In this document: piece by piece, positions 1 through 10,456 of the stretch
How positions within the stretch are numbered: position 1 is the stretch's first letter
Layout of the letters: every line of letters starts with the position of its first letter
Source of the DNA: Zingiber officinale
Lineage: Eukaryota; Streptophyta; Magnoliopsida; Zingiberales; Zingiberaceae
Direction of reading: 5' to 3'
DNA: 64,000 bases
NCBI RefSeq assembly: GCF_018446385.1
Contig: NC_056000.1
Coordinates: 49,508,722 to 49,572,721, forward strand
Position numbers and translations under genes: made by a program
The notes under the pieces: generated by a model
Told to the model about the DNA's origin: nothing
The model's database searches: none
The model's input: the letters and a program-made list of their open reading frames with translations, nothing else

Positions 1-487
1 TTACGGATTCATCCTAACGTCTAGTGATGTAAAATCTTAAAGATAGTAAGTTTGATTCAACTTTTACATAATTCTATTACAAGAACAGTAGTCGAAGGTT
101 TTTTTTATTTTTGTTAATTTTCTTTTTCTATTAGGGTTATTTTAAACTTTTATATCTTAGGATTTTAGTCTATTTAAATACTTATTTGATGTTAGGATGA
201 ATTGTTGATAAATAATATTCTCTGTCATTGGTTATCTCCTTTTCCCTAGTTTTTTCTGAATCTATAAATTTTAGAAGATGATTTCCAATGTTATAAATTA
301 ATAGAATCAATAGTATTGATTCAATACTGTCAGTAGAATAATCACAATTTTATCTTGTATCACAGATCAATTTTAGGATAAATATACTTTCCTGATTCAC
401 TTATAATATAAATTTGAAACATAATTTACACGTACTCAAATGATTTTCATGACGCTTGTAAGTACATATTTGTTCTCATTACTATCC

Positions 488-690
488 CTTTGGGATAGTC
501 TAGTGACTAACATGAGATATTATCATCATGAAATTTAGAGTTCGAATTTCGATAAAGTGAAGATAAATATTTTCTTTATGTGTTAGTCATTATTCCAAAG
601 ATTAGTAGTTGTTCATAATTTACCTCTTCTTTATTAGCTCTAGAACGAATTGAGAGACACTAAAATCGAATGTATTTATCTTTTACCATC
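488..690 (+). mobile_element. tRNA-derived SINE-like repeat, degenerate
   Basis: The unit begins near GGGATAGTCTAGTGACTAAC and has an internal B-box-like GAGTTCGAATTTC at about 538-550. That spacing resembles the A and B boxes of a RNA polymerase III promoter. A homologous copy of about 200 bp lies in reverse orientation at 42601-42800, which shows that this is a dispersed family and not a unique sequence. Both copies are diverged. No clear target-site duplication or A/T tail was identified. Confidence 0.55.
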
Positions 691-2468
691 ATATTTATTC
701 TCATTACTTCATTGTTATTTCATTTCACTTCATTAATTATACAAAACACAGTCTAAGATTATTTTGGTATTCCCACAACACAGTGGATCCATCTAGCTAA
801 GTGGTTATGTTACGGCCCACAGTTATAATACATAAGGGCACATGATCATGGTGGATCGATTGTGGAGGTCAAATGTTGGTAGTTTTTAATGGGACTTTTA
901 GGAGGTCCGGTGATCACTAAGATTAATTGGCTCGAAGTATTAGAATCTAAATAAAAAAAAATAAATTATTGTGATATAGACAAATGAATGAAATCAAATT
1001 GCTTCATTCCCTCTATTATTTTATTCTAATATTAAGTGAATAATACGAGGTGAAATAAATGACTCAATTTGTTCGATCCATTCCCCGCTTTAAAAAGGGG
1101 GGAAAAAACTTATTCCACCTCTATCAATCATAATATTTATTAACAAGTGATAATCTCGAAAATAAAATGAGATAAATGCAATAAATGAAAGGAGCAATTG
1201 ATCGAATTGATTTGCGAAGTCAAGCTTTGGCTTATTAGACGAACTCAACAAGTTGATATAGTTAAGCTAAGTGAACTAGTTAGATGAGTCGTTCAAGCCT
1301 ATCGAGTTAGACAAGTTAGGTTAGATATATAGTAGGTCATTCAAGTTAGGTAAGTTGCTTAGATAGTTCGGTTTGAGTGTTGGTGTGAGCTAATTAGGTT
1401 GGTTTGGCTAATTGAGGTAGGTATACAGATGAGGATTGAACCAAGATAGTGACGAAATTAAACAGGTTGGTCTTACCATTAGGATGTGAGTATTGGTCAA
1501 GCAAGTGGGGCAGACAGAGCAAACGGATTAGATATGTAGATAAACTAAAAGAATTGATTGAAAGTTTGGATATGGGAGTTTGAAAATTTTGTGACATTAG
1601 ATCGTTCGTCATGGACCATTAGTCCTTTTTGATTTATCCTAATGGTTAGTAAAAATTGATCTAATCATATCTAGAATTAATTGTGAAAACTGGAATGAGA
1701 TATTTAGATTAAAATAATAATAAGTAGAAGAAGAAAAAGAATAAGAATTATTATTAAACTTTCTTTTAGAAAAAAAAATAATTTATTATCACAATATCTC
1801 ATTTATTGTCTTATCAACGGGAGTGAACACATAATAGGTTACGGGGACTCCACCAAAGGACAACTCCTAATATGAAATTACTATATTTGGATCTTCCTGA
1901 CGCGCTCAACTTCGTGGACGGGCTTTAGTTGCCATGCATTAGGTAGCAACTAATGATCTTCACCACAAACCACTCAGAGCAGTTTGATGAGGCACTGATC
2001 CGGACGAAACAAATGGATCGAAAGATCCACCTCTTGTAGGACAACGTTGTTCCGAATCTTGATGAGGAACTACCTAGAAGCAGGGAGACACACCCGTAGA
2101 TGCTGGAGACGGAGGCAGTACTGGCGGAGATGATGTGTGCTGACATCTTAGAGGTGTTCACAAGACACATGTCGAGAGAGAGGGCATTAACGCCATGATA
2201 AACGAGGTGGTGGAGGAGATGTGTCGGCGAAAGGAGCAGACCATTGCCTAACGACGATAAAAATAAAATATGTGGAAAATTAAAGACCGAAGGTATTTTT
2301 ATAAATTAGGTTTGAGAAAGAAAATATGAATTGACATGTTAAAAATCATAAACTTAGATATAAAATATTCTAGCATCCTTATATTTTAAAATTTTTACAC
2401 ATATATTATAATTAATAAAAATTTTACACATAAATTTCGTTATTATATTCTAATTTTTGCTATGTGTG

Positions 2469-2470
<2 letters not shown>

Positions 2471-2543
<73 letters not shown>
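2471..2543. repeat. (TA)n microsatellite
   Basis: An uninterrupted TA dinucleotide run of about 36 units in AT-rich intergenic DNA. Confidence 0.97.
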
Positions 2544-2545
<2 letters not shown>

Positions 2546-3702
2546 TACTATTTTATTAAAAATCTTTCCCTTTTATTAACTAAACTTTGGTGAAGCCTAA
2601 AATGAATTTACGTTTATATCTTTTTTTCTATTCACATTAAAAATAATTCCAAGGTTTATTAGTAATTCCACAAGCGAAACAATCAGTGATATAGAGTTTG
2701 AGACTCAGTTGTAACATATTATTATGAATTTTTTTCATCATTAATTTTCTCTGGTTGTTTTATATAAAAAAAATATAGTTCTCTTTAATCTCACATTAGA
2801 ATTGATAACACTATGATCAAAGAAGCTTCTATAAATATTTTAGGTTGACAATGTTAAAAAATATATTTTTTCTTAGTTTTATTTTTACTAAGATAAATAT
2901 AATATTAAATTAAATTAATTTTTTTCATAGGAAACCGGTACACTCGAAAATCTAAACAATTCGAATTTTCAAACACTCAGAAAATTTAGATTTTCAAAAG
3001 TCAGTACTTTATCCTAATGACTCTACTCATGACTATTTTAGTATTTTAATGTTAAAATACTTTAATTAATATAATTATGATAGTTTTAGCATTCAAATTA
3101 ATAATAATAATAATAAGCCGGTCTTGCACTCTTACGTTCATATAAATTTTTATAAAAATTTAAACAAATAAAAAATTATTGCCCATTTTCTAGTTTTTTA
3201 AAATGTATTGGTTACACTAAATTAAAAGTAAATTAAAAAAATTAAAAATTTATTTAGTTGGTTGGCATGCATCGCAATATTGGTTCATCTCTCACCAGAT
3301 TCACTTCGTAAATCAATAATCAATTGTCATAGTTTTATTTGAGGAAAGAACTAAAAAATGGGAAAAATCGAACTGGAAAAAAAATATTTTTACAACGTTT
3401 TTAAAATATTGATTCTAATTCAACAAATTACAAGAAACTAATACTGTTTATACAATTTTTTTGGGGGAAAAAATAGATATTTTTGCTACAGACTAGATTA
3501 TATTGGATTTGGTCTTTCATGGCTTCAAATGATTGAATGGGCAAGCGTGAAATCCAATTGCATGGTTGAATCAGAAGATTGAAAAATCAAACCTCCATGG
3601 GATTCTATACAAAGAGTTTTTTGAAAATAAATTAAATTGACCATGGCTAGAATTGAAATCAACAAGTAACATTTTCAAACCTCACCCTGAGATCTTACAG
3701 AA

Positions 3703-5380
3703 TCAAGGGTTCTTTGCCTTTATCCTTAGTTTTCTTGCGATTTGTGATGCTCTTGGATGGAGATCAGCCATCTTGCAGCCACATTGTTCCAATTCTATCC
3801 AGTTTATGACCCGCAATATCAATGACTGAGGGCAGGGAGCCAACTTCAATCCACCAACACCACTCGAAGAACCTTTAGATTTCTTCAGACCCGACTCCAC
3901 TGCTCCTTCCAGAAACCCCATGAACCATTTCCCTGCTTCAGTTCGAATTTGCCTTACCAATTTGATTGAGTTGTCCAAGGAAGAAATTGGCAATGCAACC
4001 TCATCAGCAACACAGTCACGCTGTTCCTTTTTATTCGAGGCAGCTGCGGCCTTCTGGTTTGATTTTGATTTTGAGTGCTTCGCGGGGCTCGCGTTCAATT
4101 GTTTATCTTGTTTGTTGGAGTTGTGATTTCTTTCCTGCAAGATGGATGGACCATCCATATCACTTTGCTTCTTCATGGATTCCTCTCTTGTAGCTACTTG
4201 AATTGCTTCTATATCAGCCACGGCTTGTACAATCTGCCGATGGAATGCCAAGAACTGTTCGAGACAAGCAGCGGGGGCTTCCGGTTTCGCGATACTACTC
4301 AATTCAGAAAACATCCTGCAAAAGTTCAGATAACCAGATTCGATCAGTCCTTACATTGCAATCGAAACTCACGAGTGTTAAAAATGACAAGCTTACTTGA
4401 CTACTCTCACTACAGTTTCAGTAGTCGAAGCATCTCGAAGAGCCTTCAGAGCTACCTTCTGAGCTGCATCTCTATGCTCCAAAGCCTCCTACAAATAATG
4501 CAAGTTGATTAGCAGACAATGCAATAATTTGCAATTAGCAAGGGAAGCAAGCACAAGATTGCACCTTTCCCAAGTTCCTGAGTTTTCCAGGTAAAGAGAT
4601 GCCTTCACCATTTCTGGTTCCACAATTCAAGCTCTCTGTTGCAGTTGAGCTGCTCTTTTCATCAGATGCACAAGAGGAGGAATCTTCCTCAACTATCGCA
4701 AAACTGCTCAATCTGATATCCTTATGATCTCGATCGAGGAGGCTCTTGCTCCTCGGGAACCTGGAGATGCTGCAGCTTTTCCTCACCGAAGAAGAGCCTG
4801 CTTCCTTACCATCTGCAAGCTTAGAAAGAAGAGGTCCGCTCACTGATGATCTCACAGCCGCGCCCACGCTTCTTTGCGGTCGGCCTCTCGTTGGTGTCGT
4901 CTCTTCGAAGTCAAGTGCGCTAGGCTTCATTGTAGCGGGGGAAGGAGTAGTACCAGCTGGGTGTTGGTCCCACGAACCTCTTCGCCGAACGGAGGGAGAC
5001 GCCTTGACCGATCGCCTCTCGATGGGCTGGGGAGAGCCTAGGAGGGGGTGGCGTCCCGGAAGCGGCTTGGCGCCGATGATGACCGGAACAGGGGAGGCCG
5101 GCTCCAGCCGGTCGACTTGGATGAACTGGCCTAGCTGGAGCTTGTTGCTGAGGACGAGGTCGTGTTGGTGGAAAGGGAGGCGGGCGTAGAGGGACTGGGA
5201 GGAGTCAGAGAGCTTGATGTAGAAGCCGCGCTTGGGGAAGAGATCCTTCTCGTCGAGGTCGGCGGGGACGATGTCGGTGACCTGCAAGTGAGCGCTCCGG
5301 TGTTCGCCGACCGGCTTCTGGGCTCCCTTGTCCATGCCATTGAGAAGTTTCTGGAGGATTCCAGGCGCCAGCGCTGCCAT
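3703..5380 (-). CDS. DUF936 family protein (plant-specific), three exons
   Basis: Exons in minus-strand order are 5380-4565, 4488-4397 and 4315-3703 (816+92+613 nt, 506 codons plus stop). Both introns have GT-AG ends and the reading frame is kept across them. The ATG at 5380 starts [17 protein letters not shown], the usual DUF936 N-terminus. The upstream in-frame extension to 5611 looks like 5' UTR. The first ~120 residues form the conserved DUF936 region ([35 protein letters not shown]). A basic, Ser-rich linker follows. The C-terminal part ([10 protein letters not shown], then [21 protein letters not shown] near residues 420-440) matches the conserved C-terminal domain of the family. Biochemical function is unknown. 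No signal peptide or membrane segment is seen. The gene appears intact and is the best-supported host gene in the window. Confidence 0.93.
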
Positions 5381-6213
5381 GATCGCCGTCTTCGCGACCA
5401 CCTCGAGCAATTTGTTAATGTCCAAGAATTGGGATCTTGACGAAGAAGGCGAGCGATAGCGTCCGCGATAAGAACACCCTAATTCGATACCCACATAAGA
5501 ATGACGGAGGAAAAAGGTAGGGCCGATTACTGAATCCAATAAAGATACGGTAATGCGGTTAGCTTGGTAGCGATCGGGACTGGAGCGTACAGCAATTGGA
5601 ACGTTGGGCAACGGTCAAATAGCTCTTAACTTTTTCTCTTCGATATGGATTTTTTTTTTCTTTTGGAAATTTCATTCAATTTATTCACTGTTTTTTTTTA
5701 CGGAGTGTTTGTGATTAAATGACTAAATCAGCTTCTATAAACAAATAAACAAAAGAATCTTATCATTTCACCCTTCATTATATAACAAGGTGAATATTAA
5801 TAGGCTATATGGCATTGCTAAAGGAATGTAAAAGTTAAAGCTTATTGCATATAATTGCGAATTTGAAGAAAAAGAGTACCATCAAATGTTAGGTCAGTGG
5901 CTCATAAGAAAGGTCATTAACACATTCAATGTAAAAAATCTGTCACCATTCTCAACTTCTATATCTCTCCCCCACAACATACATAATGTATAGTCTATTG
6001 TTGTTGTATTGTATTATTAAAGGGTGCAAAATTTAGCAGCAACTCAGATGGGATGTTCTAAATTGAATGAATGAATCTGCAAAGAACCTTCCTATTTATA
6101 TTTTGTGAAGAGTTGAAAGGATTACTTGGTTGAATCAAATTTGATTCATCCAACTTAAATAAGATGATCTAAATTATATCATGTTTGAAGAAATATATCA
6201 TCTAGATGCATCT
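5381..6213 (-). promoter_or_regulatory. 5' UTR and presumed promoter region of the DUF936 gene
   Basis: Upstream DNA of the minus-strand DUF936 gene, up to the boundary of the Ty3-type solo LTR. The first ~230 bp are relatively GC-rich and have no stop in frame with the gene, so they probably belong to the 5' UTR. The rest is AT-rich. No specific transcription start or TATA element can be assigned with confidence. Confidence 0.45.
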
Positions 6214-6419
6214 TGATATGACGAATGAGGTGGGGCCCCTAAGTTGGGGTCAAAGTCAAGAAGGTCAACTAATGAGGTGGTCAGAGTCAAGGAGAGGTCA
6301 ACGCTCGGGTTAGCAGGGTCATCTGTCATGGTCGATTGGTCTAGCCGATCGGACCAGTGGTCTGATCAGATCCCGAATCCCTCAGAGTTGATGAAACCTT
6401 GAGTTGTATTAGTGTCCTT
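6214..6419 (+). mobile_element. Ty3-type solo LTR, left part (split by element A)
   Basis: Starts TGATATGACG and is preceded by CATCT (6209-6213). The same pentamer follows the right part at 21021-21025, so this is one LTR bounded by a 5-bp target-site duplication and cut in two by element A. It is rich in GGTCAA/GTCAAAG motifs. The last five bases (6415-6419, TCCTT) serve as the left target site of element A. Confidence 0.8.
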
Positions 6420-6956
6420 TGTAGGATCATAAAGCGCTAGAGGGGGTGAATAGTACTCGTGGCTAATTCGTTCGTTTTAAGTAAATACACAGCAGAAAAT
6501 AAAGATAAACAACACAAACACTAAGAATTTACTTGGTTCGGAGCCTGTAGCGACTCCTACTCTAAGGCTCGCACGTGAGAGTACTTTCGATGGACAATCA
6601 CTAATCAGTCAGAAAGAGTACAAATACAGTTTTACAAGTAATTTGAAAATTAAAAAATGTCGACAACTTTGTATAAGAAAATCTTCAGTAGAATCGTTGT
6701 CGGAGCTTTCGGACGTCGTAGAAACGTTTTCTGAGCAGCTCGAAGAAGCGAAACTTGTTTGGAATGTTGTTTTCAAGCTCCTAGTCGAAGCTTGCTTTTA
6801 AAGGCTACCCCTCTGGGTGTCTGGAACACGTGGTTTGACCAATCGACGCACGCCATATCAGTTTGTACATAACTTTTGAGTTCCGGACGCTTGGACCGTC
6901 TTCGGGCGTTTGGACCAGCTCCGGGCGCCTGGACCAGTTCTGGGCACTCGGACCAG

Positions 6957-7017
<61 letters not shown>

Positions 7018-7621
7018 GAAATTTGACAGCTTCTAACTGTTCGGTTCTGACTTTGAGTTTCATCGAAACTCTGGGTCAAACTGACGCCTACTGTTCCATC
7101 TTCGGAGAACGCGTCCTCACCTATTCCTCTCAGGAGAAGTTACCTATTGCTAGATCGGTCCTCCAGACCGATTGGACTTTTTCTCAGCTCGCGAGGCTTC
7201 CAGTCTTCATGTTGGACGTCCACTCCACGATCCGTCCAGACTTCCACCCGGTCCGCGACCACCAAGATTTCAACCTAGAGTCCTCGACTCTAGGATTTTG
7301 CCTGAAGCACTCAATCCGTCAAAACTTTCCGCTTAGAGTTACCACCCCTAGGACCTAGGGTTACCGCCCTCTAGGTTTTTCCACCTGTCTAACCGCAGCT
7401 AGGACTTTTCATCACCTAGGGTTATCACCCCCTAGGACCTAGGGTTACCACCCTCTAGGGTTTTCCACTTGCCTAGAATCCACTAGGACTTTTGCGTAAG
7501 AACACTTAGAATTTTTCCTGCAAGTTCGATCAACCTTGTTAGATCACAAGACAACTTAACTTTGGACTCTTTGACATAATCAAAACACTGGTTCGATCGT
7601 CTGGTGTTTCCCACACCAACA
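6420..7621 (-). repeat. Element A 3' LTR
   Basis: Homologous along its length to 19045-20252 and to the solo LTR at 57602-58770. It carries repeated CCTAGGACCTAGGGTTACC motifs at 7338-7460. It also has a TA run (6959-7012) that is absent from the partner LTR, where only a short TATATATA stands. The plus-strand left edge reads TGTAGGATC and the right edge CACCAACA. Confidence 0.9.
6959..7012. repeat. (TA)n microsatellite inside an LTR
   Basis: TA run of about 27 units inside the 3' LTR of element A. The equivalent place in the 5' LTR (about 19635) has only about four units, so the run expanded after insertion or was captured in one LTR. Confidence 0.95.
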
Positions 7622-8830
7622 ATCTCCCCCTTTTTGATTACGGTAACCTGATTCAAAGTTAAGTAAAACATAACGATAATTAAAGGAATTTTAGCATGAG
7701 CATAAATACAATAATTTGTAAAAAAGACTTCCTTATGCTCCTCCTTTCATAAAAATTATATTTAACTCTTAACTTTTAACTTCTCTCCCCCTTGACATAA
7801 ATCAAAAATAAAATAAGTAAAGAGAAAATTTGTTTAATATATAAAGATAGTAAAAAAATTTGCTCTGTTTAACTTTAAACTCCCTCTAAAGGTAGCAAAA
7901 AGAAACATAGCTAATTTTTAAGAGTTGAAAATGACTTAGCTTTTGAAAATAATTGCTTTGAAAAACACCTAAATAACTTAGAAATGTTTTGAAAATACTT
8001 ATCTTTTTCAACAAAAAAGTTAGCTGAACTTAAGCTTTGAAAATAATTACTTTTGAAAAAGAGTTAGAGAAAAACTTAGCTCTAATAGGATTTTGATAAA
8101 CACTTAGGTTTGAAAAAGATTTTGATAAAACATTTAAAAAGAATTCCTTGTCAAAATACTTAGCTAAGAAGATGAATTCTTTTAAAAAGAAACTTTATCA
8201 AATACTTAGTTTTATCAAAACATTATTAAGCACTTAACTTAAAAAAGATTTTGATAAAAACTTAGTTAAGTATTTAGCTTGAAAAATACTTATCTTAAAA
8301 AAAAACTTAGTTTGATGAAAACTTAGCCTTTAAAAAAAAGTTTTTAGATAAAAAACACAGTTAAGTATTTTCCCACAAACTTAAAACTTTTTCAAAAATA
8401 TTTGAACTTGCTTTTTCAAATAAGGTTTATTGAACTTCCTTTTTCAAAAATATTTTGAACCTTTTTTAAAAAAAATTAACTTTGAAATTTTGAGAAAGAA
8501 TACTTAACTTCTTTGTTTAAAAAAAAAATTAAAATATTGAAAAATAATGTTTTAATAAAAAAAAATTAATGCCTTAACCTTCCTTTTACTCCTCTTAATT
8601 AATGCCATTTTTTTTTAAAAAAAATTAGGGTCCTAGAGTCCAAGCACGTAAAATAAACATAAAAGTCATTATTTATTTTCCTGATTTTTCATCTCACTCT
8701 TTCTGGGCTATCAAACATGTTCAGCTTATGAATTTGTGTGAGATGGAGTTAAGTTAAGTTGATTTTATTTTTAACTTTAAAAAATATTTATGATATTGAA
8801 GTATATTTCAAAAATAATTTAAGTTAAATT
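7622..8830 (-). other. Element A interior, 3' non-coding part (AT-rich quasi-repeats)
   Basis: Begins with the complement of the polypurine tract (ATCTCCCCCTTTTTG). It continues as AT-rich DNA in which short phrases related to CTTAGCTTTGAAAA recur at irregular spacing from about 7850 to 8600. No open coding sequence or pol motif is visible. The last five bases (8826-8830, AAATT) are the left target-site copy of element B. Confidence 0.7.
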
Positions 8831-8931
8831 TGTTGGTGCAACATCCCTCAGGTCAAGGTTGACCTAGTTGACCAAGCTTGAGTCTTGGTTTGAGTTTCGA
8901 TGTTTGACAATACAAGGTTGATTGAAGAAGA

Positions 8932-9573
8932 GTCAAGTAGGTCAAGGATGACCGGATACTTGACTGGGAAGTCCTAACTGGGATGTTAGGCAGAAGGAAA
9001 GACCTAGTGAGTGAAGCTAGGCAGTGAGGAAAATCCTAGTAAGTGAAGCTAGGTGAAAGTCCTGGTGAGTGAAGTCAGGCAGAAGAAAATCCTGGTGAGT
9101 GAAGCCAGGTGAAAATCGTAGTGAGTGAAGCTAGGTGAAAGACCTAGTGAGTGAAGCTAGGTGAAAGACCTGGTGAGTGAAGCCAGGCAGAAGAGAAGTC
9201 CTAGTGAGTGAAGCTAGGCAGATTGGAAGTCCTAGTGAGTGAAGCTAGGCAGATGGGAAATCCTGGTGAGTGAAGCCAGGTGAAAATCCTAGTGAGTGAA
9301 GCTAGGTGAAAGACCTAGTGAGTGAAGCTAGGCAGATTGGAAGTTCTGGTGAGTGAAGCCAGGCACGGGGAAATCCAGATGGGTCAAGATTGACCAGACA
9401 TCTGGTGGAAGTCCAAGTAGGTCAAGGGAGTGACCGGATACTTGGCACGAAGAGAAAAGTCCAAGTGGGTCAAAGGGATTAACCGGACACTTGGTGGGGA
9501 GTTCTGGCAGGTCAATGGAGTGACCAGATGCTAGGCATGATATACCAACAGGTTAAGGATGACCGAATGTTGG
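8932..9573 (+). repeat. Array of short covarying hairpins in the LTR of element B
   Basis: At 9003-9363 there are about 14 imperfect units of the form CCTAG-TGAGTGAAG-CTAGG. In several the fourth base pair is changed on both arms (CCTGG...CCAGG), which keeps the 5-bp stem. At 8932-8964 and 9375-9573 there are larger units in which an inner GGTCA...TGACC stem is enclosed by 6-8 bp outer arms. The outer arms differ from unit to unit yet stay complementary: GTCAAGTA/TACTTGAC, CCAGATG/CATCTGG, CCAAGTA/TACTTGG, CCAAGTG/CACTTGG and CCAACA/TGTTGG. The same architecture is found in the LTR of element F. Confidence 0.88.
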
Positions 9574-9613
9574 GTTGAGAGGCTTGGGACTTGGTTTTGG
9601 GCAAAAACCAAGA

Positions 9614-9843
9614 GCTGGATCGATCAGTGGATCGATCCAGGCTTTTCCTAGCGAACAGAGAGCCTCTGGATCGATCAGTGGATCGATCCAGAGGTCCCAA
9701 TCGATCAGCCGATCGATTGGGACGCCGCTGGTTCGCGCGATAAGCGCTGGATCGATCCGTGGATAGATCCAGGCGTTTTCCCAGAGCACAGAGGCGCTCT
9801 GGATCGATCCGTGGATCGATCCAAAGCCTCCCCGATCGATTGG
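9614..9843 (+). repeat. Palindromic GATCGATC hairpin array in the LTR of element B
   Basis: About five inverted repeats with roughly 11-bp arms and 4-nt spacers, such as CTGGATCGATC/GATCGATCCAG and CCCAATCGATC/GATCGATTGGG. Arm differences between units are matched on the opposite arm. Apparent proteins read from it (Asp-Arg-Ser-Thr repeats in several frames) are artefacts of the repeat. A related set occurs in the interior at 13655-13830. Confidence 0.9.
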
Positions 9844-10383
9844 GAGCTTTCGAATCGATCGGGATCCGACCGTTGCGTCATATTTGAGCTGCAGGCGTGC
9901 GATGGCTGTAGTAGAATTTCACCGATTCACTCCAGATACTCTCCAGGACCTCCATAGCTCTCTCCAAGCTCCAGATCGCCAGTTCTTAAAGATTCTTGGA
10001 GGCTTTTCCAAGTCAAGAGGCGGATCAAAAACAAGAAGAAGAAGTTAGGGTTAGGGTTTTTATTGCATATCTTGTAAGCTTTTGCTTATCTTGTATTTCC
10101 CTTTCTTCTTCTTGTATTGAGAGTGTTGTAGGGTTTCTCCGCCTTTGGTAGTTACCATAAAGGAGTGTTATTCATAGTGGAGGGTGCGTGAGTAGGTGTG
10201 GATCCTTGGACTAGTCACCTCTTGTGAGGTGGATACCAAGTAAACCATCCTTGTTAGCGTTATATGCTTTTGTTTCTTATATTTTCGCTGCATATCTCTG
10301 AAGAAACGAGCAACGCCGACGACGAAGATCGCGAAGAGCTATTCACCCCCCCCCCCCTCTAGCTACTTTTCGATCCCAACAAG

Positions 10384-10400
10384 TGGTATCAGAGTGAGGC
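10384..10400 (+). other. Primer-binding site of element B
   Basis: TGGTATCAGAGTGAGG three bases after the 5' LTR. TGGTATCAGAG is the usual plant copia site complementary to the 3' end of initiator tRNA-Met. Confidence 0.85.
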
Positions 10401-10456
10401 CGCTCTTCACCGTAATCATCGCCGGAAGGGGCAAACAAAACAAGCAAAGCTAGAAG

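Larger units (their letters stand above)
1..3702. other. AT-rich intergenic region
   Basis: Apart from the SINE-like unit and the TA microsatellite listed separately, I see no coding gene here. Reading frames are short and interrupted. The stretch 1860-2240 is richer in GC than its surroundings and may be an old transposon fragment, but I recognise no domain in it. Confidence 0.6.
8831..10381 (+). repeat. Element B 5' LTR
   Basis: Starts TGTTGGTGCAACATCC and ends CGATCCCAACA. In order it contains a GGTCAAGGTTGACC inverted repeat with W-box-like TTGACC motifs at the left end, two kinds of short hairpin arrays (8932-9573), a palindromic GATCGATC array (9614-9843), a TTAGGGTTAGGGTTT phrase, and a homopolymer of 12 C about 25 bp before the right end. 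Confidence 0.93.

Noticed and set aside
488..560. tRNA gene
   Set aside because: A/B-box-like motifs only. No cloverleaf or anticodon arm could be formed, and a homologous dispersed copy marks it as a SINE.
1860..2240. Possible gene or gag relic in the GC-richer stretch
   Set aside because: No frame longer than 81 codons, no recognisable motif, no splice structure.
9003..9363. Regular direct repeats that resemble a CRISPR array
   Set aside because: Units are hairpins inside a plant LTR with near-constant spacers and no cas genes. A plant nuclear context excludes it.
9512..9789. Frames of 60-80 codons rich in Asp-Arg-Ser-Thr in the B LTRs
   Set aside because: They arise on both strands and several frames from the GATCGATC palindromes and are not conserved as proteins.
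10045..10060. Interstitial telomere-like TTAGGGTTAGGGTTT
   Set aside because: Only about two units, and it is present in both LTRs of B at the same place, so it is part of the LTR.
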